Part shown: positions 29,167 to 38,096 of the stretch, piece by piece
Layout of the letters: every line of letters starts with the position of its first letter
Position numbering within the stretch: position 1 is the first letter of the stretch
Assembly (NCBI RefSeq): GCF_001296025.1
Contig: NZ_LJHV01000004.1
Span: 62,001-126,000, forward strand
Length of the DNA stretch: 64,000 bases
Direction: 5' to 3'
Source: Porphyrobacter sp. AAP60
GTDB taxonomy: Bacteria > Pseudomonadota > Alphaproteobacteria > Sphingomonadales > Sphingomonadaceae
Program-made: the position numbers and the translations under genes
Notes under the pieces: model-generated
Seen by the model: the letters and a program-made list of their open reading frames with translations, nothing else
Database searches by the model: none
What the model was told of the DNA's origin: nothing

Positions 29167-29808
29167 TTAACCCTGTTTCAGGGCCGCTTTTTCTCGTAAT
29201 TTGGGCGCGAGCGCAGCCAGATTGGCGAGTTCGGTATATTCTGCCGGTGTGCCTTTGCCCGCGATCAGTGCGGCAAATACCTGCGCCACGCTCCACTCGG
29301 CAGCGCCGATGCTGATTCGTTCAAGCGAATCGCCGGCGGCAACCTCGCCATTGTCGATCACGCGGAAATACCAGCCACAGCGCCCCGTCCGGATGATTGC
29401 GGCCACCATGCCTTTCGCACCGAAGCGGTGTTCAATCTTCCAGCACGGCTGGCGCGGCTGGCTGACCTCGATCAGCGCCGCTCCCAGCCGGAAGCGGTCG
29501 CCGATGTGCACGTGCTCCTCGGTCAGGCCGCTCACAGCAAGGTTCGATCCGAAACCGCCGGGCTCATCCAGCGCGGGATGATCGCCGATTGTTGCGCGCC
29601 AGAAGGCGTGATGATCGAGCGGGTAGAGGTGCAGCGCCATTTCCGGCCCGCCATGCACACGGCGGTCGGCCTGCTCATCGGGAGCGAGCCCGTCGCGCAG
29701 CACCTGCATCGTGCCTTCGCGCGGGCGTTTGGTGATGGCGCTCAATTCGGCACCGTTGAACGGGCGGGCGGTGCCGGTGCAGACGGCTTCGACAGTCCAG
29801 ATGCTCAT
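29167..29808 (-). CDS. MOSC domain-containing protein (YiiM-like)
   Basis: A 213-residue MOSC-domain protein. MOSC domains bind sulfur-carrying or molybdenum-cofactor intermediates; YiiM-type members confer resistance to N-hydroxylated base analogues. Family features are GGPEMALHLYPLDHHAFW, GFGSNLAVSGLTEEHVHIGD and QPRQPCWKIEHRFG, with the conserved cysteine in QPCWK. The ATG at 29808 overlaps the methyltransferase stop (ATGA). The longer frame to 30069 runs inside the methyltransferase gene and is rejected. The stop codon lies in a small CCCTG/CAGGG hairpin. Confidence 0.87.
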   Translation of the reverse strand: MSIWTVEAVCTGTARPFNGAELSAITKRPREGTMQVLRDGLAPDEQADRRVHGGPEMALHLYPLDHHAFWRATIGDHPALDEPGGFGSNLAVSGLTEEHVHIGDRFRLGAALIEVSQPRQPCWKIEHRFGAKGMVAAIIRTGRCGWYFRVIDNGEVAAGDSLERISIGAAEWSVAQVFAALIAGKGTPAEYTELANLAALAPKLREKAALKQG

Positions 29809-30398
29809 GGCTTTCTCACGGTAAGATCGATCCAGTCGCGCTGCGTGCCATCGCTGGCCTTTCCGGCGTATATATGCCGGGCTTCGATGACAAATCCGGC
29901 AGCTTGGTAAGCGGCGATCAGCCATTCGGGCGTGGGGAAGTTGTGCAAGCGCCCCAGCAGGTCGCGTCCCTCGGCCTCGCCCAGCTTGAAGCTGGCGAAA
30001 TGCCAGCCGCCGGGCACCAGAGCGCGGTGAATGCGGGCGAGGGCATCGGGCAGGGCACCGCGCGGGCAATGCAGCAGGCAGGCATGCGCCCAGACCCCGG
30101 CATACGCGCCGTCGGCTTCAAGTTCGTGGAACGCCATTACGCGCGCGCCGAGTGCGAATGCCTGATTGGCGCGGGTGACGAGCGCGGGGGTGGCATCGGT
30201 GGCATCCACGGCAAAGCCGCGCTGGCGGATGTGCGCCGCATCGCGTCCACCGCCGCAGCCGAGTTCCAGCACCGCCGCGCCCGCTGGCAGGCGGTCAAGA
30301 AATGCATCAAGCTGGTGGCTGTGCGCTTCGCCCGAATGGAAAACCCAGTGCGGCGCGCGTTCCTGATAGAACGCGATCGTCGCCGGATCGGTGCTCAC
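29805..30398 (-). CDS. Class I SAM-dependent methyltransferase
   Basis: A 197-residue methyltransferase with SAM-binding motif [27 protein letters not shown] for motif II and [20 protein letters not shown] for the later strands. It resembles TehB-like and generic type 11/25 methyltransferases; the substrate is unknown. The start is a GTG that overlaps the rlmN stop (GTGA), and its own stop overlaps the MOSC gene start, so rlmN, this gene and the MOSC gene are cotranscribed. Confidence 0.83.
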   Translation of the reverse strand: MSTDPATIAFYQERAPHWVFHSGEAHSHQLDAFLDRLPAGAAVLELGCGGGRDAAHIRQRGFAVDATDATPALVTRANQAFALGARVMAFHELEADGAYAGVWAHACLLHCPRGALPDALARIHRALVPGGWHFASFKLGEAEGRDLLGRLHNFPTPEWLIAAYQAAGFVIEARHIYAGKASDGTQRDWIDLTVRKP

Positions 30399-31651
30399 GC
30401 GTCGGCTACTGCCGCTGCTGCCTCGCGATCACGCTGGGCGCGGGACTTCTTCTCAGCGGCGGTTTTCAGCTGGCCGCAAGCCGCATCGATATCGCGCCCA
30501 CGGGGCGTGCGCACCGGCGCGCTGATCCCGCCCTGAAACACGATTTCGGAAAAAGCGCGGATGCGGGCGGGGGGCGAACATTCGTAACCGCTCCCGGTCC
30601 ACGGATTGAACGGGATCAGGTTGACCTTTGCGGGCAGATCATACTGGCGCAGCAGGCGGACAAGTTCGCGCGCATCATCGTCGCTGTCGTTCTTGTCCTT
30701 GATCATCACATATTCGAAGGTGATGCGGCGGGCATTGCTGGCACCGGGGTAATCAGCGCAGGCCTGCAACAGGTCTTCGATGCCGTATTTCTTGTTGAGC
30801 GGCACCAGCTCGTCGCGCACTTCCTTGCGCACGCCGTGCAGGGACACCGCGAGGTTTACGCCGATTTCCTCGCCGCAGCGTTCCATCATTGGGATGACGC
30901 CGCTGGTGGACAGGGTAATGCGGCGTTTCGACAGGGCGAGACCATCGCCATCCATGACCAGCTTCAATGCATCGCGCACGTGATCGAAGTTATACAGCGG
31001 CTCGCCCATGCCCATCATCACGATGTTGGTCAGCAGGCGGCCATCGGCGGTGTAGTGGCCGGCCTCGTCATCCTCGTCGATCACATCGGCATCGCTGATC
31101 ATGGTGCCCTTGGGCCATTCGCCCAGCGCATCGCGTGCCAGCATCACCTGCCCGACGATTTCGCCCGGCGTCAGGTTGCGCACCAGCTTCATCGTGCCGG
31201 TGTGGCAGAAGGTGCAGTTCAAGGTGCAGCCAACCTGCGAGGAGACACACAGCGTGCCGCGGGTTTCATCGGGGATGAACACCATCTCGAAATCGTGGCC
31301 ATCGGCGGTTCGCAGCAGCCATTTGCGGGTGCCATCGGTGCTGTGCTGCGCCTCGACAATCTCGGGACGGCCGATCACGAACCGCTCGGCCAGCCACGGG
31401 CGCATCGGCTTGGCGATATCTGTCATCGCTTCGAAATCTGTCACGCCGCGGTGGTAGAGCCAGTGGAACACCTGTTTGGCGCGCAGCTTGGCGGCTTTGT
31501 CGTCCAGACCGGCCTCTGCAAACAGTTCGCGGATGCGCGGGCGCGGCAGACCGATCAGGTCAACGCGGCCATCATCACGCGGCGTGATGTCGCGCGAGGC
31601 GGGAACCGGGTCAACGAGGCCCGGAATGGACATGAGTGCAGTATCGGCCAT
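30395..31651 (-). CDS. rlmN: 23S rRNA/tRNA adenine-C2 methyltransferase
   Basis: Radical-SAM enzyme methylating C2 of adenosine 2503 in 23S rRNA and adenosine 37 in some tRNAs. The 418-residue protein contains the radical-SAM cluster motif in [50 protein letters not shown] and the C-terminal region [10 protein letters not shown]. The frame extends 25 codons upstream of the chosen [14 protein letters not shown] gives the family-like N terminus. The C-terminal tail is Lys/Arg/Ala-rich. It heads a three-gene overlapping operon. Confidence 0.95.
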   Translation of the reverse strand: MADTALMSIPGLVDPVPASRDITPRDDGRVDLIGLPRPRIRELFAEAGLDDKAAKLRAKQVFHWLYHRGVTDFEAMTDIAKPMRPWLAERFVIGRPEIVEAQHSTDGTRKWLLRTADGHDFEMVFIPDETRGTLCVSSQVGCTLNCTFCHTGTMKLVRNLTPGEIVGQVMLARDALGEWPKGTMISDADVIDEDDEAGHYTADGRLLTNIVMMGMGEPLYNFDHVRDALKLVMDGDGLALSKRRITLSTSGVIPMMERCGEEIGVNLAVSLHGVRKEVRDELVPLNKKYGIEDLLQACADYPGASNARRITFEYVMIKDKNDSDDDARELVRLLRQYDLPAKVNLIPFNPWTGSGYECSPPARIRAFSEIVFQGGISAPVRTPRGRDIDAACGQLKTAAEKKSRAQRDREAAAAVADA

Positions 31652-31691
31652 GAGGGCTGCGCATATAGTCGCACGCAGGCGGTTTGACCAG

Positions 31692-32168
31692 TCAGCGTCG
31701 TCCTGCACACGCCACGGTTGCCGCATCCATCGCCGTGGCGGCGCCGGCCAGGGCGTAGCGATCGGTAAAAGTGCCGCCCTTGGCGCTGCTGGCTGAAACG
31801 CTCATCCGGCTGGCACCGCGCAGCGCGGCGATGATTGCAGCATCATCACGCACGTCTTTCGCCCATGCATTGCGCCCCTTGGCAACAAGAGTGAAGCGCT
31901 TACCACCCACCGCCAGCCGCACCGCCGCTTTCTCCGCAACTTCGCGCGAAAGCACCAGATGCAGCGCCCCGCGCACCTTCCTGTCCGGCCAGTTGGAAAC
32001 CGTGGCATAGGCGGGCGCAGCAGGCTTGCCTTGCGCCTTGGCAATCGCATAGCAGCGCGCCGGGCTGGCATCTTTGAACGCGGCCCAACCATCATAAACA
32101 CCCAGACTATCGCGCGCCGCCAGAGGCGCTGAAAGAGTGATGGCTGCAAGGGCGAACAGCCTAATCAT
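31692..32168 (-). CDS. Invasion-associated locus B (IalB)-like secreted protein
   Basis: A 158-residue protein with signal peptide [18 protein letters not shown]. The mature part resembles the IalB family of alphaproteobacteria: [24 protein letters not shown], then [29 protein letters not shown] and [18 protein letters not shown]. Two cysteines (RCYAI and VACAGRR) could form the family disulfide. The ATG at 32168 overlaps the end of greB by eight bases; an upstream extension would fall inside greB. The family name comes from Bartonella, but homologues are widespread in free-living species, so no virulence role is implied. Confidence 0.78.
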   Translation of the reverse strand: MIRLFALAAITLSAPLAARDSLGVYDGWAAFKDASPARCYAIAKAQGKPAAPAYATVSNWPDRKVRGALHLVLSREVAEKAAVRLAVGGKRFTLVAKGRNAWAKDVRDDAAIIAALRGASRMSVSASSAKGGTFTDRYALAGAATAMDAATVACAGRR

Positions 32169-32643
32169 AGGCGATTGCCACCACTTCCCATTCGCGGGTG
32201 CCAGAAGGCAGGGCCACCACCCGCACATCGCCCACGCTCGCCCCGCGCAAGGCGCGCGCCATGGGGGAATTCCAGCCGATCCTGCCAGCACTGGCATCCT
32301 GTTCGTCATCGCCCACCAGCGTTACGGTTTGCGCGTTGTCATCCTCGTCCGCGATGGTCACTGCCGCGCCGAAGAACACGCGGCCGCGATCATGCTGGGC
32401 AGCCGGGTCGACCACCCGCAGCGCCTTCATCCGCTTGATCAGATGCGCCAGCTCGCGGTCGATCTCGCGCATTTTCTTGCGGCCATACAGGTAATCGCCG
32501 TTTTCGCTGCGATCACCATTGCCCGCCGCCCAGCTGACGATTTCGACAATCGCCGGACGTTCGGTGCCGAGCAGGAGGTCATAGCGCGCCTTCAGCGCAG
32601 CCATCCCCGCTGGCGTAATCGGTGCCCCCTGAACCTTCTGCAC
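32161..32643 (-). CDS. greB: Transcription elongation factor GreB
   Basis: Binds stalled RNA polymerase and stimulates cleavage of the backtracked transcript. The 160-residue protein has the Gre coiled-coil N terminus (GMAALKARYDLLLGTERPAI, GDRSENGDYLYGRKKMREID, with the acidic tip in ENGDY) and the C-terminal FKBP-like domain (VTLVGDDEQDASAGRIGWNSPMA). GDYLYGRKKMRE favours GreB over GreA. The start appears to be a GTG two bases after the slt stop, so it is cotranscribed with slt. Confidence 0.93.
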   Translation of the reverse strand: MQKVQGAPITPAGMAALKARYDLLLGTERPAIVEIVSWAAGNGDRSENGDYLYGRKKMREIDRELAHLIKRMKALRVVDPAAQHDRGRVFFGAAVTIADEDDNAQTVTLVGDDEQDASAGRIGWNSPMARALRGASVGDVRVVALPSGTREWEVVAIAYD

Positions 32644-32645
32644 GA

Positions 32646-34613
32646 TCAGCGCAGGAAAGCATCAACCGGGCGCGGCAGGCCCGCTTCGGAGGGGTACATG
32701 TGCGAATAGGTCACCGCGTTGCCGATCACCCGCATGATATAATAGCGGGTTTCGAAATTGGCCGGGATCTTCTCGACCCAGGTGATCCAGTCGATTTCAC
32801 CCCGGCGCGGGTCGCCGTTCAGCCTCAGCCACTGGTTCACGCGGCCCGGCCCGGCATTGTAAGCGCCAACCGCGAGCGGATAGGCCCCGCCGTAATAGCT
32901 CATCATCCGGGCGAAATAGGCATCGCCCAGCTGGATGTTGTAATGTGGCGTCGCAGTAAGATCGGCGGCCATGTAATTCATGCCGAGCTTACCCGCCTGT
33001 TCGCGGGCAGTGCCGGGCATCAACTGCATCACCCCGCGCGCGCCGGCGTGGGACACCCGGTTGCGATCGAATTCGCTTTCCTGACGGCTGATGGCGTGCA
33101 CCATCGTCCAGTCATTGACGAAAGACGGCGTGGTGACGGTGGGAAAGCCGATCCGTTCCAGCCCCGAAAGCCCGTTTTCGCCTGCCTTCATGCCGAGCAC
33201 CACGGCCAGCTCGTCCATGCCCACTTCGCGCGCCAGCATGCCGGCCATCAGCATTTCCTGCGGGCTGGCGGCTTCGTCGCCCAACGCTTCGAAAAAGCGG
33301 CGCTCGGTCCGCCAGTCGCGGCGGCCCGTGGCCAGCGCGCGGATCGCCTTGACCAGCGGGCGGGCTTCGAACTCGGCGCGCTCGCTCGCATCCATGGCGG
33401 GCTGCGGCAGGCCGGCAAAGGCAGGCATCGGCTGGCCAAGCGCCGAAAGGGCAAGCTGGCCGTAGTAATAATCGGGCCAGCGCGCTGCCATGTCGAAATA
33501 GGCGCGCGCGGCAGCTTCGTTGCCGGATTGGCGCGCGGCGCGGCCTGCCCAGAAATAACCCTTGGCCTTGGTCAGCGGGGTCTTGGCTGCATCACCGTAA
33601 CGCTGGAACAGCGGCGCGGCGGCATTGCCGTCACCCAGATCCCACAGGGCCTTGGTGCCCGCCAGCCACATCAGATCGGTGTAGCGATCGCGCAGGGTGA
33701 AGCTGGTGGCCGAAACATCGGTGCCCGGCGCGAACAGATCATCGGTGCGGCTGGCAAGGCGCACCGCATCACGGGTAGGTGCGGACTTGGCCACAGCCAG
33801 GAGATCACCCACAAAAGCTTCGGGATCGAGTGCAGGGCGCACGAAATCGGGGCGCGATGCAAATACGCGAGCCGCTTCGCCGGTCTGGCCGCTGGTGCGC
33901 AGATGCTTGACCAGATTGAAGACGTAACCGGGATCGCTTTGTGCCGTTGCTGGTACAGCAAGCCCGGCGCTTTCAGGCCGTGCGCCGCGTAACAGTGAAA
34001 GGCGGGCGATTGCTACCGGCCGGTCCTGCTCAAGCAGGTTGACCACCTGCCGTGATGCCGCATCGGCCTTGCCCTGCCACAGCAGCGCATCCATCCGCAC
34101 AGCGTGGTCTTCGGGCGTGAACTGCGCGCCGTAAATGCCGGAAAGATAAAGCTCGACCGGATCGGCCATCGCACCGCCGCGCCACGCCTTGCGCGCCTCG
34201 GCCAAAGCTTCGGGACGCTGCATCGCAGCCAGCGCCAATGCGTAACGCGCTCGGCCCGGATTGGTCAGCGGCGGTTGGGAATCGAAATAGCGCAGCACTT
34301 CGGCTTGCGAAGGTGCCTCATTTTCCAGCGCTGCCTCGGCCCGCTGACGCAGGATATCGATCCGCGGATAGCTGGGGTAGGCGAGCACGAATCCGGCATA
34401 ATCGGCAAAGCTGTGCGTGGTGCTGGCTTGCAGCACTTCCCAGCGGGCGATGGCGGCACTGACCGACGATGGCTGGCGCGCGACGAGGTTGTCGCCCGCA
34501 GGCGCACCATAGGCTTGCGCCAGCAACGGGCTTGCGCCTGCCATCAAAGCCGCAAGGCCGACACCAGCACAAATTCGGGAGAATCTCAGAGTATTACGGT
34601 CCATGCTGGACAT
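32646..34613 (-). CDS. Soluble lytic murein transglycosylase (Slt-type)
   Basis: Periplasmic enzyme that cleaves peptidoglycan glycan strands to 1,6-anhydro products. The 655-residue protein has an N-terminal signal (ICAGVGLAALMAGASPLLAQA), a long alpha-helical U-domain of repeated short helices (about residues 40-480), and a C-terminal SLT domain with the catalytic glutamate in HAISRQESEFDRN, followed by GARGVMQLMPGTA and PLAVGAYNAGPGRV. The start at 34613 begins MSSMDRNTL; AAGGAG lies 12 bases upstream and the second ATG three codons later is equally possible. It is divergent from dapA and followed closely by greB. Confidence 0.9.
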   Translation of the reverse strand: MSSMDRNTLRFSRICAGVGLAALMAGASPLLAQAYGAPAGDNLVARQPSSVSAAIARWEVLQASTTHSFADYAGFVLAYPSYPRIDILRQRAEAALENEAPSQAEVLRYFDSQPPLTNPGRARYALALAAMQRPEALAEARKAWRGGAMADPVELYLSGIYGAQFTPEDHAVRMDALLWQGKADAASRQVVNLLEQDRPVAIARLSLLRGARPESAGLAVPATAQSDPGYVFNLVKHLRTSGQTGEAARVFASRPDFVRPALDPEAFVGDLLAVAKSAPTRDAVRLASRTDDLFAPGTDVSATSFTLRDRYTDLMWLAGTKALWDLGDGNAAAPLFQRYGDAAKTPLTKAKGYFWAGRAARQSGNEAAARAYFDMAARWPDYYYGQLALSALGQPMPAFAGLPQPAMDASERAEFEARPLVKAIRALATGRRDWRTERRFFEALGDEAASPQEMLMAGMLAREVGMDELAVVLGMKAGENGLSGLERIGFPTVTTPSFVNDWTMVHAISRQESEFDRNRVSHAGARGVMQLMPGTAREQAGKLGMNYMAADLTATPHYNIQLGDAYFARMMSYYGGAYPLAVGAYNAGPGRVNQWLRLNGDPRRGEIDWITWVEKIPANFETRYYIMRVIGNAVTYSHMYPSEAGLPRPVDAFLR

Positions 34614-34719
34614 AATGCCAATCGGCTCCTTATCAGGTGGTGAACGAAGAGAGGTGCAGTGGGCCGCGATACGCATCGCGATGCTGCTGCTACCTACAGG
34701 TTTTGGCAGGAAAATGGCA

Positions 34720-35601
34720 ATGTTCAGCGGTTCGATACCCGCTCTGGTGACTCCTTTTCGCGGCGGGACGTTTGACGAGGCGGCCTTCCGGCGGCTGGTC
34801 GACTGGCAGATCGACAACGGCAGCGCTGCGCTGGTGCCATGCGGGACGACGGGGGAGGCCTCGACGCTCTCCAACGCCGAGCATCACCGCGTCATCGAAG
34901 TCTGTATCGAACAGGCAGCAGGGCGCGTACCGGTGATTGCGGGCTGCGGTTCCAACGACACCCGCAACGCGCAGTTGCACATGAACTTTGCCCGCAAGGC
35001 AGGCGCGGCGGCAGGCCTATGCGTTGCGCCTTATTATAACCGCCCCAGTCAGGCCGGGTTGATCGCGCATTTCAGCTATCTTGCGGAAAACTGCGAACTG
35101 CCGATCGTGCTCTACAATGTGCCAGCGCGCACCGTGACCGATATTCTCGATGATACGGTGGTGGAACTGGTGCGCAAATATCCCGAACGGATCATCGCCA
35201 TCAAGGATGCGAGCGGCGATCTTTCGCGGGTCGCGGATCACCGCATGGGTATTGGGCGCGAATTCTGCCAGCTTTCGGGCAATGACGAGCTGTGGTTGCC
35301 CCACGCGGCGGCGGGCGGGCGCGGATGCATTTCGGTAACGGCCAATGTCGCGCCCAAGTTGTGTGCCGAGTTTCACGAAGCGATTGCCGCCAACGAACTC
35401 AAGAAGGCGCGGGAATTGAACGACCGCCTGTTCCCGCTGCATTACGCGATGTTCTCGGACGCCAGCCCGGCGCCGGTGAAATATGCGCTGAGCCGCGTGC
35501 ACGACTGGATCGAGCCTGAAGTGCGTCTGCCGCTGGTCGAAGCTTCCGAAGAGGCGAGGAAGGCCGTGGACGAGGCGCTGGTGCTGGCCGGGGTGCTTTA
35601 A
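34720..35601 (+). CDS. dapA: 4-hydroxy-tetrahydrodipicolinate synthase
   Basis: Condenses pyruvate with aspartate semialdehyde in the lysine/diaminopimelate pathway. The 293-residue length is typical. It begins MFSGSIPALVTPFRGG, followed by CGTTGEASTLSN, YYNRPSQAGLIAHF, LYNVPARTV with the catalytic tyrosine region, and the Schiff-base lysine in IIAIKDASGDLSR. AGGA lies eight bases before the ATG at 34720, better spaced than for the ATG two codons earlier. It ends overlapping the convergent aspartoacylase-like gene by four bases. Confidence 0.96.
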   Translation: MFSGSIPALVTPFRGGTFDEAAFRRLVDWQIDNGSAALVPCGTTGEASTLSNAEHHRVIEVCIEQAAGRVPVIAGCGSNDTRNAQLHMNFARKAGAAAGLCVAPYYNRPSQAGLIAHFSYLAENCELPIVLYNVPARTVTDILDDTVVELVRKYPERIIAIKDASGDLSRVADHRMGIGREFCQLSGNDELWLPHAAAGGRGCISVTANVAPKLCAEFHEAIAANELKKARELNDRLFPLHYAMFSDASPAPVKYALSRVHDWIEPEVRLPLVEASEEARKAVDEALVLAGVL

Positions 35602-36662
35602 ACCACCTCGTCTTCGTCCAGCAGCCGTTCTGCCGGGCCTTGCGGTTCGCTTGCCAGTATCGCTTCGGTGATGCTTTCGATCCGCGCGCCGATCCGTTCG
35701 GGGTGGTCGAGTTCGGCGATGTGGAACAAGGCATCGCCCTGATGCACCACGGGCAGGGTGGCATGGCCGATGATGATGCCATCGACCGGGCTGCACATCG
35801 GCTGCGCATCCTCGCCAAACAATCCGCTGACCCGGCCCAGCACATCGCCTTTCCTGACCGGAGCGCCGGATTCGCGCTCCATCTGCACCACGCCCCCGCG
35901 CGGCGCCCTGACCCAGACCGAGTGATTGGCCCGCGCCGGAATGCCCACCGCGCCAAGGCCGTCATCTTCCTCGATCATCCCGAGATGGGCGAGCACGCGG
36001 TGCACGCCTGCCACCCCGGTTTCGATCGACAGCCTGTCAAACCGCAGCGCCTCTCCCGCTTCAAACAACAGCATGTCGACGCCGTTTTTCCGGGCGAGGT
36101 CGCGCAACGATCCTTCGCGCAGGGGACTTTCGATGATCACCGGCGCGCCAAAAGCCATCGCCAGTTCGACCAGCCGGGCATTGCCTGCCGCAATGCGAAC
36201 CTGCGGCAGGTTGTAACGGTGGATCGCGGCAGAATGCATGTCGATGCCGAGTTCGCAGCGTTCCACCACTTCGCGGTAGAAGATATTGGCGATCTGCCCG
36301 GCCAGCGATCCGCCCGCGCTGCCGGGAAAGCTACGGTTCAGATCACGCCGGTCTGGCAAATAGCGTGAGCGGTTGAGAAAACCGAAGATATTGGCAACCG
36401 GCACCAGCAGCACCGTGCCCGCCATCTGCGCCGGATCGAGCGTTTGCGCCAGCCGCTGTATCACCGCGGTGCCGACAATCTCGTCCCCGTGGATTGCACC
36501 GCTGACGAACACTGCCGGGCCGGGGCGCGCACCGTGCAGCACCCGCACCGCCAGCGACGATGCCGTTCCGGTCGCCATGGTGGTGATCGGAAAGGCGACA
36601 TCCCCCGCAGTGCCGGGGCTGATGTCAATTCCGCCGATCGTGAAGGCTTCGCTTGTCGCCAT
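35598..36662 (-). CDS. Succinylglutamate desuccinylase/aspartoacylase family zinc hydrolase
   Basis: A 354-residue M14-like zinc-dependent deacylase. Zinc and catalytic features are [14 protein letters not shown] (His and Glu), the [18 protein letters not shown] substrate loop, and [19 protein letters not shown] with the third zinc histidine. The C-terminal ~100 residues form a beta-rich domain ([19 protein letters not shown]) resembling a lipoyl/barrel-sandwich fold. The physiological substrate is not evident. The ATG at 36662 is chosen because it starts [11 protein letters not shown] and avoids extending toward the divergent smpB gene. Confidence 0.87.
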   Translation of the reverse strand: MATSEAFTIGGIDISPGTAGDVAFPITTMATGTASSLAVRVLHGARPGPAVFVSGAIHGDEIVGTAVIQRLAQTLDPAQMAGTVLLVPVANIFGFLNRSRYLPDRRDLNRSFPGSAGGSLAGQIANIFYREVVERCELGIDMHSAAIHRYNLPQVRIAAGNARLVELAMAFGAPVIIESPLREGSLRDLARKNGVDMLLFEAGEALRFDRLSIETGVAGVHRVLAHLGMIEEDDGLGAVGIPARANHSVWVRAPRGGVVQMERESGAPVRKGDVLGRVSGLFGEDAQPMCSPVDGIIIGHATLPVVHQGDALFHIAELDHPERIGARIESITEAILASEPQGPAERLLDEDEVV

Positions 36663-36781
36663 CCGGTTGCATTCCCCCTTGCCTCTCTGCCGAGGACTAC
36701 GCGGGCATAGGCCAAAGCGCAAAGCGCGCGTTTGTTTTGCCCCTCGCTTTTTATCGGTCGCGCGCCTACATCGCGCGTCCC

Positions 36782-37264
36782 ATGGCACGCCCCAAACCCG
36801 TTACCTTCGACAAGCTCAAGATCGTCGCCGAAAACCGCCGCGCGCGGTTCGATTACTATATCGAGGACACCTTCGAAGCCGGACTGGCCTTGCAGGGCAC
36901 CGAGGTGAAAGCCTTGAGGGCGGGCGAGGCGAGCATTGCCGAAAGCTATGCCGAGGTGAAGGACGGGCAGGTCTGGCTGATCAATGCCAACATCCCCGAA
37001 TACAGCCACGGCAACCGCCTGAACCACGAGCCGCGCCGCCCGCGCAAACTGCTGCTGCACGAACGCGAGATCGAGAAGTTCGTCGGCGCGGTGGAGCGCA
37101 AAGGCATGACGCTGGTGCCGCTGATGGTTTACTTCAACCGCACCGGACGCGCGAAGGTGGAACTGGCGCTGGCCAAGGGCAAGCAGAACCATGACAAGCG
37201 CGCCACGATCAAGGATCGTGACTGGAAGCGCGACAAGGCGCGCCTGATGCGCGACCGCGGCTGA
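36782..37264 (+). CDS. smpB: SsrA-binding protein SmpB
   Basis: Binds tmRNA and delivers it to stalled ribosomes for trans-translation. The 160-residue protein has the family start [23 protein letters not shown], then [46 protein letters not shown] and the basic C-terminal tail [20 protein letters not shown]. The length and all motifs are typical. The tmRNA gene itself was not found in the window. Confidence 0.97.
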   Translation: MARPKPVTFDKLKIVAENRRARFDYYIEDTFEAGLALQGTEVKALRAGEASIAESYAEVKDGQVWLINANIPEYSHGNRLNHEPRRPRKLLLHEREIEKFVGAVERKGMTLVPLMVYFNRTGRAKVELALAKGKQNHDKRATIKDRDWKRDKARLMRDRG

Positions 37265-37406
37265 AAAAATTCTGCGAAGGGTGCGATTCATGCCTTGGTC
37301 AGCACTGCCGCGCTACCCATATGCACGTGACCATGCTGGCTGATCCGACCTTCTGCAATAATGCGCTTCCGGGCTTTGCATTGGCGCCGACAGTTTTGGT
37401 GCGCGC

Positions 37407-38027
37407 ATGACCACGCCAATCCCCGATCCCGCGCCCCGCCGTGCCACAGGCTGGCGATCAAAGACCTGGGCGATGGATCTTATCCGCAAACACACACCCA
37501 CGCGCGAAGGCATGGCGAAGAACAAGTATCTCGCCCCGATTGCGCACCGTTTCCTGTCACCGGAATTGTGGCGTTTCACCCGCCGCTCGGTGCCGCGCGG
37601 CGTGGCGCTGGGGCTGTTTGCGGCCTTTATCATCCCGCTGGGCCAGGTGTTCCTTGCCGCGTTTCTCGCCCTGCCGTCGCGCGCCAATGTGCCGCTGGCG
37701 GCGCTGGTTACGTTTGTCACCAACCCGTTTACCCTGCCGTTCTGGCTGGTGATTGCCAACAAGGTCGGCAATTTCACGCTGCGGCTGGATGCGGCTGGCC
37801 CCGCGCTTGCCCACGCCCGGATGGAATCGACCACATGGGCGCTGGTAGTCGATTTCTTTCAGATGGCCGGCGTCACCATTGTTGGCTTTGGTGTGCTGGC
37901 GGCGGTCGCTCCGATGGTGGGTTATTTCGTTTCTGTCTGGGTCTGGCGCGCCGTAGTGTCCCGCAGGCGAGCCAGACGGTTGAAGACCATGGAAGCGCGT
38001 CTCGACCAGCGGCTCGGCTCGCAGTAG
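37407..38027 (+). CDS. DUF2062 domain membrane protein
   Basis: A 206-residue membrane protein of the DUF2062 family, function unknown. After a polar N terminus it shows family features: RSVPRGVALGLFAAFIIPLGQ, LALPSRANVPLAALVTFVTNPFTLP and a C-terminal hydrophobic segment VDFFQMAGVTIVGFGVLAAVAP, then a basic tail. About three membrane helices are expected. No good ribosome binding site is visible. It lies between smpB and cckA on the same strand. Confidence 0.85.
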   Translation: MTTPIPDPAPRRATGWRSKTWAMDLIRKHTPTREGMAKNKYLAPIAHRFLSPELWRFTRRSVPRGVALGLFAAFIIPLGQVFLAAFLALPSRANVPLAALVTFVTNPFTLPFWLVIANKVGNFTLRLDAAGPALAHARMESTTWALVVDFFQMAGVTIVGFGVLAAVAPMVGYFVSVWVWRAVVSRRRARRLKTMEARLDQRLGSQ

Positions 38028-38096
38028 GAGAGGCTCCGGGTCAGCCGCGCGCATTGGCGCGGGCGGCAGGCCGAACGAGTTACAGGAGCCTCCCGC

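Noticed and set aside
36653..36781. Earlier start for smpB
   Set aside because: The extension has no family similarity, and [13 protein letters not shown] is the normal SmpB start.
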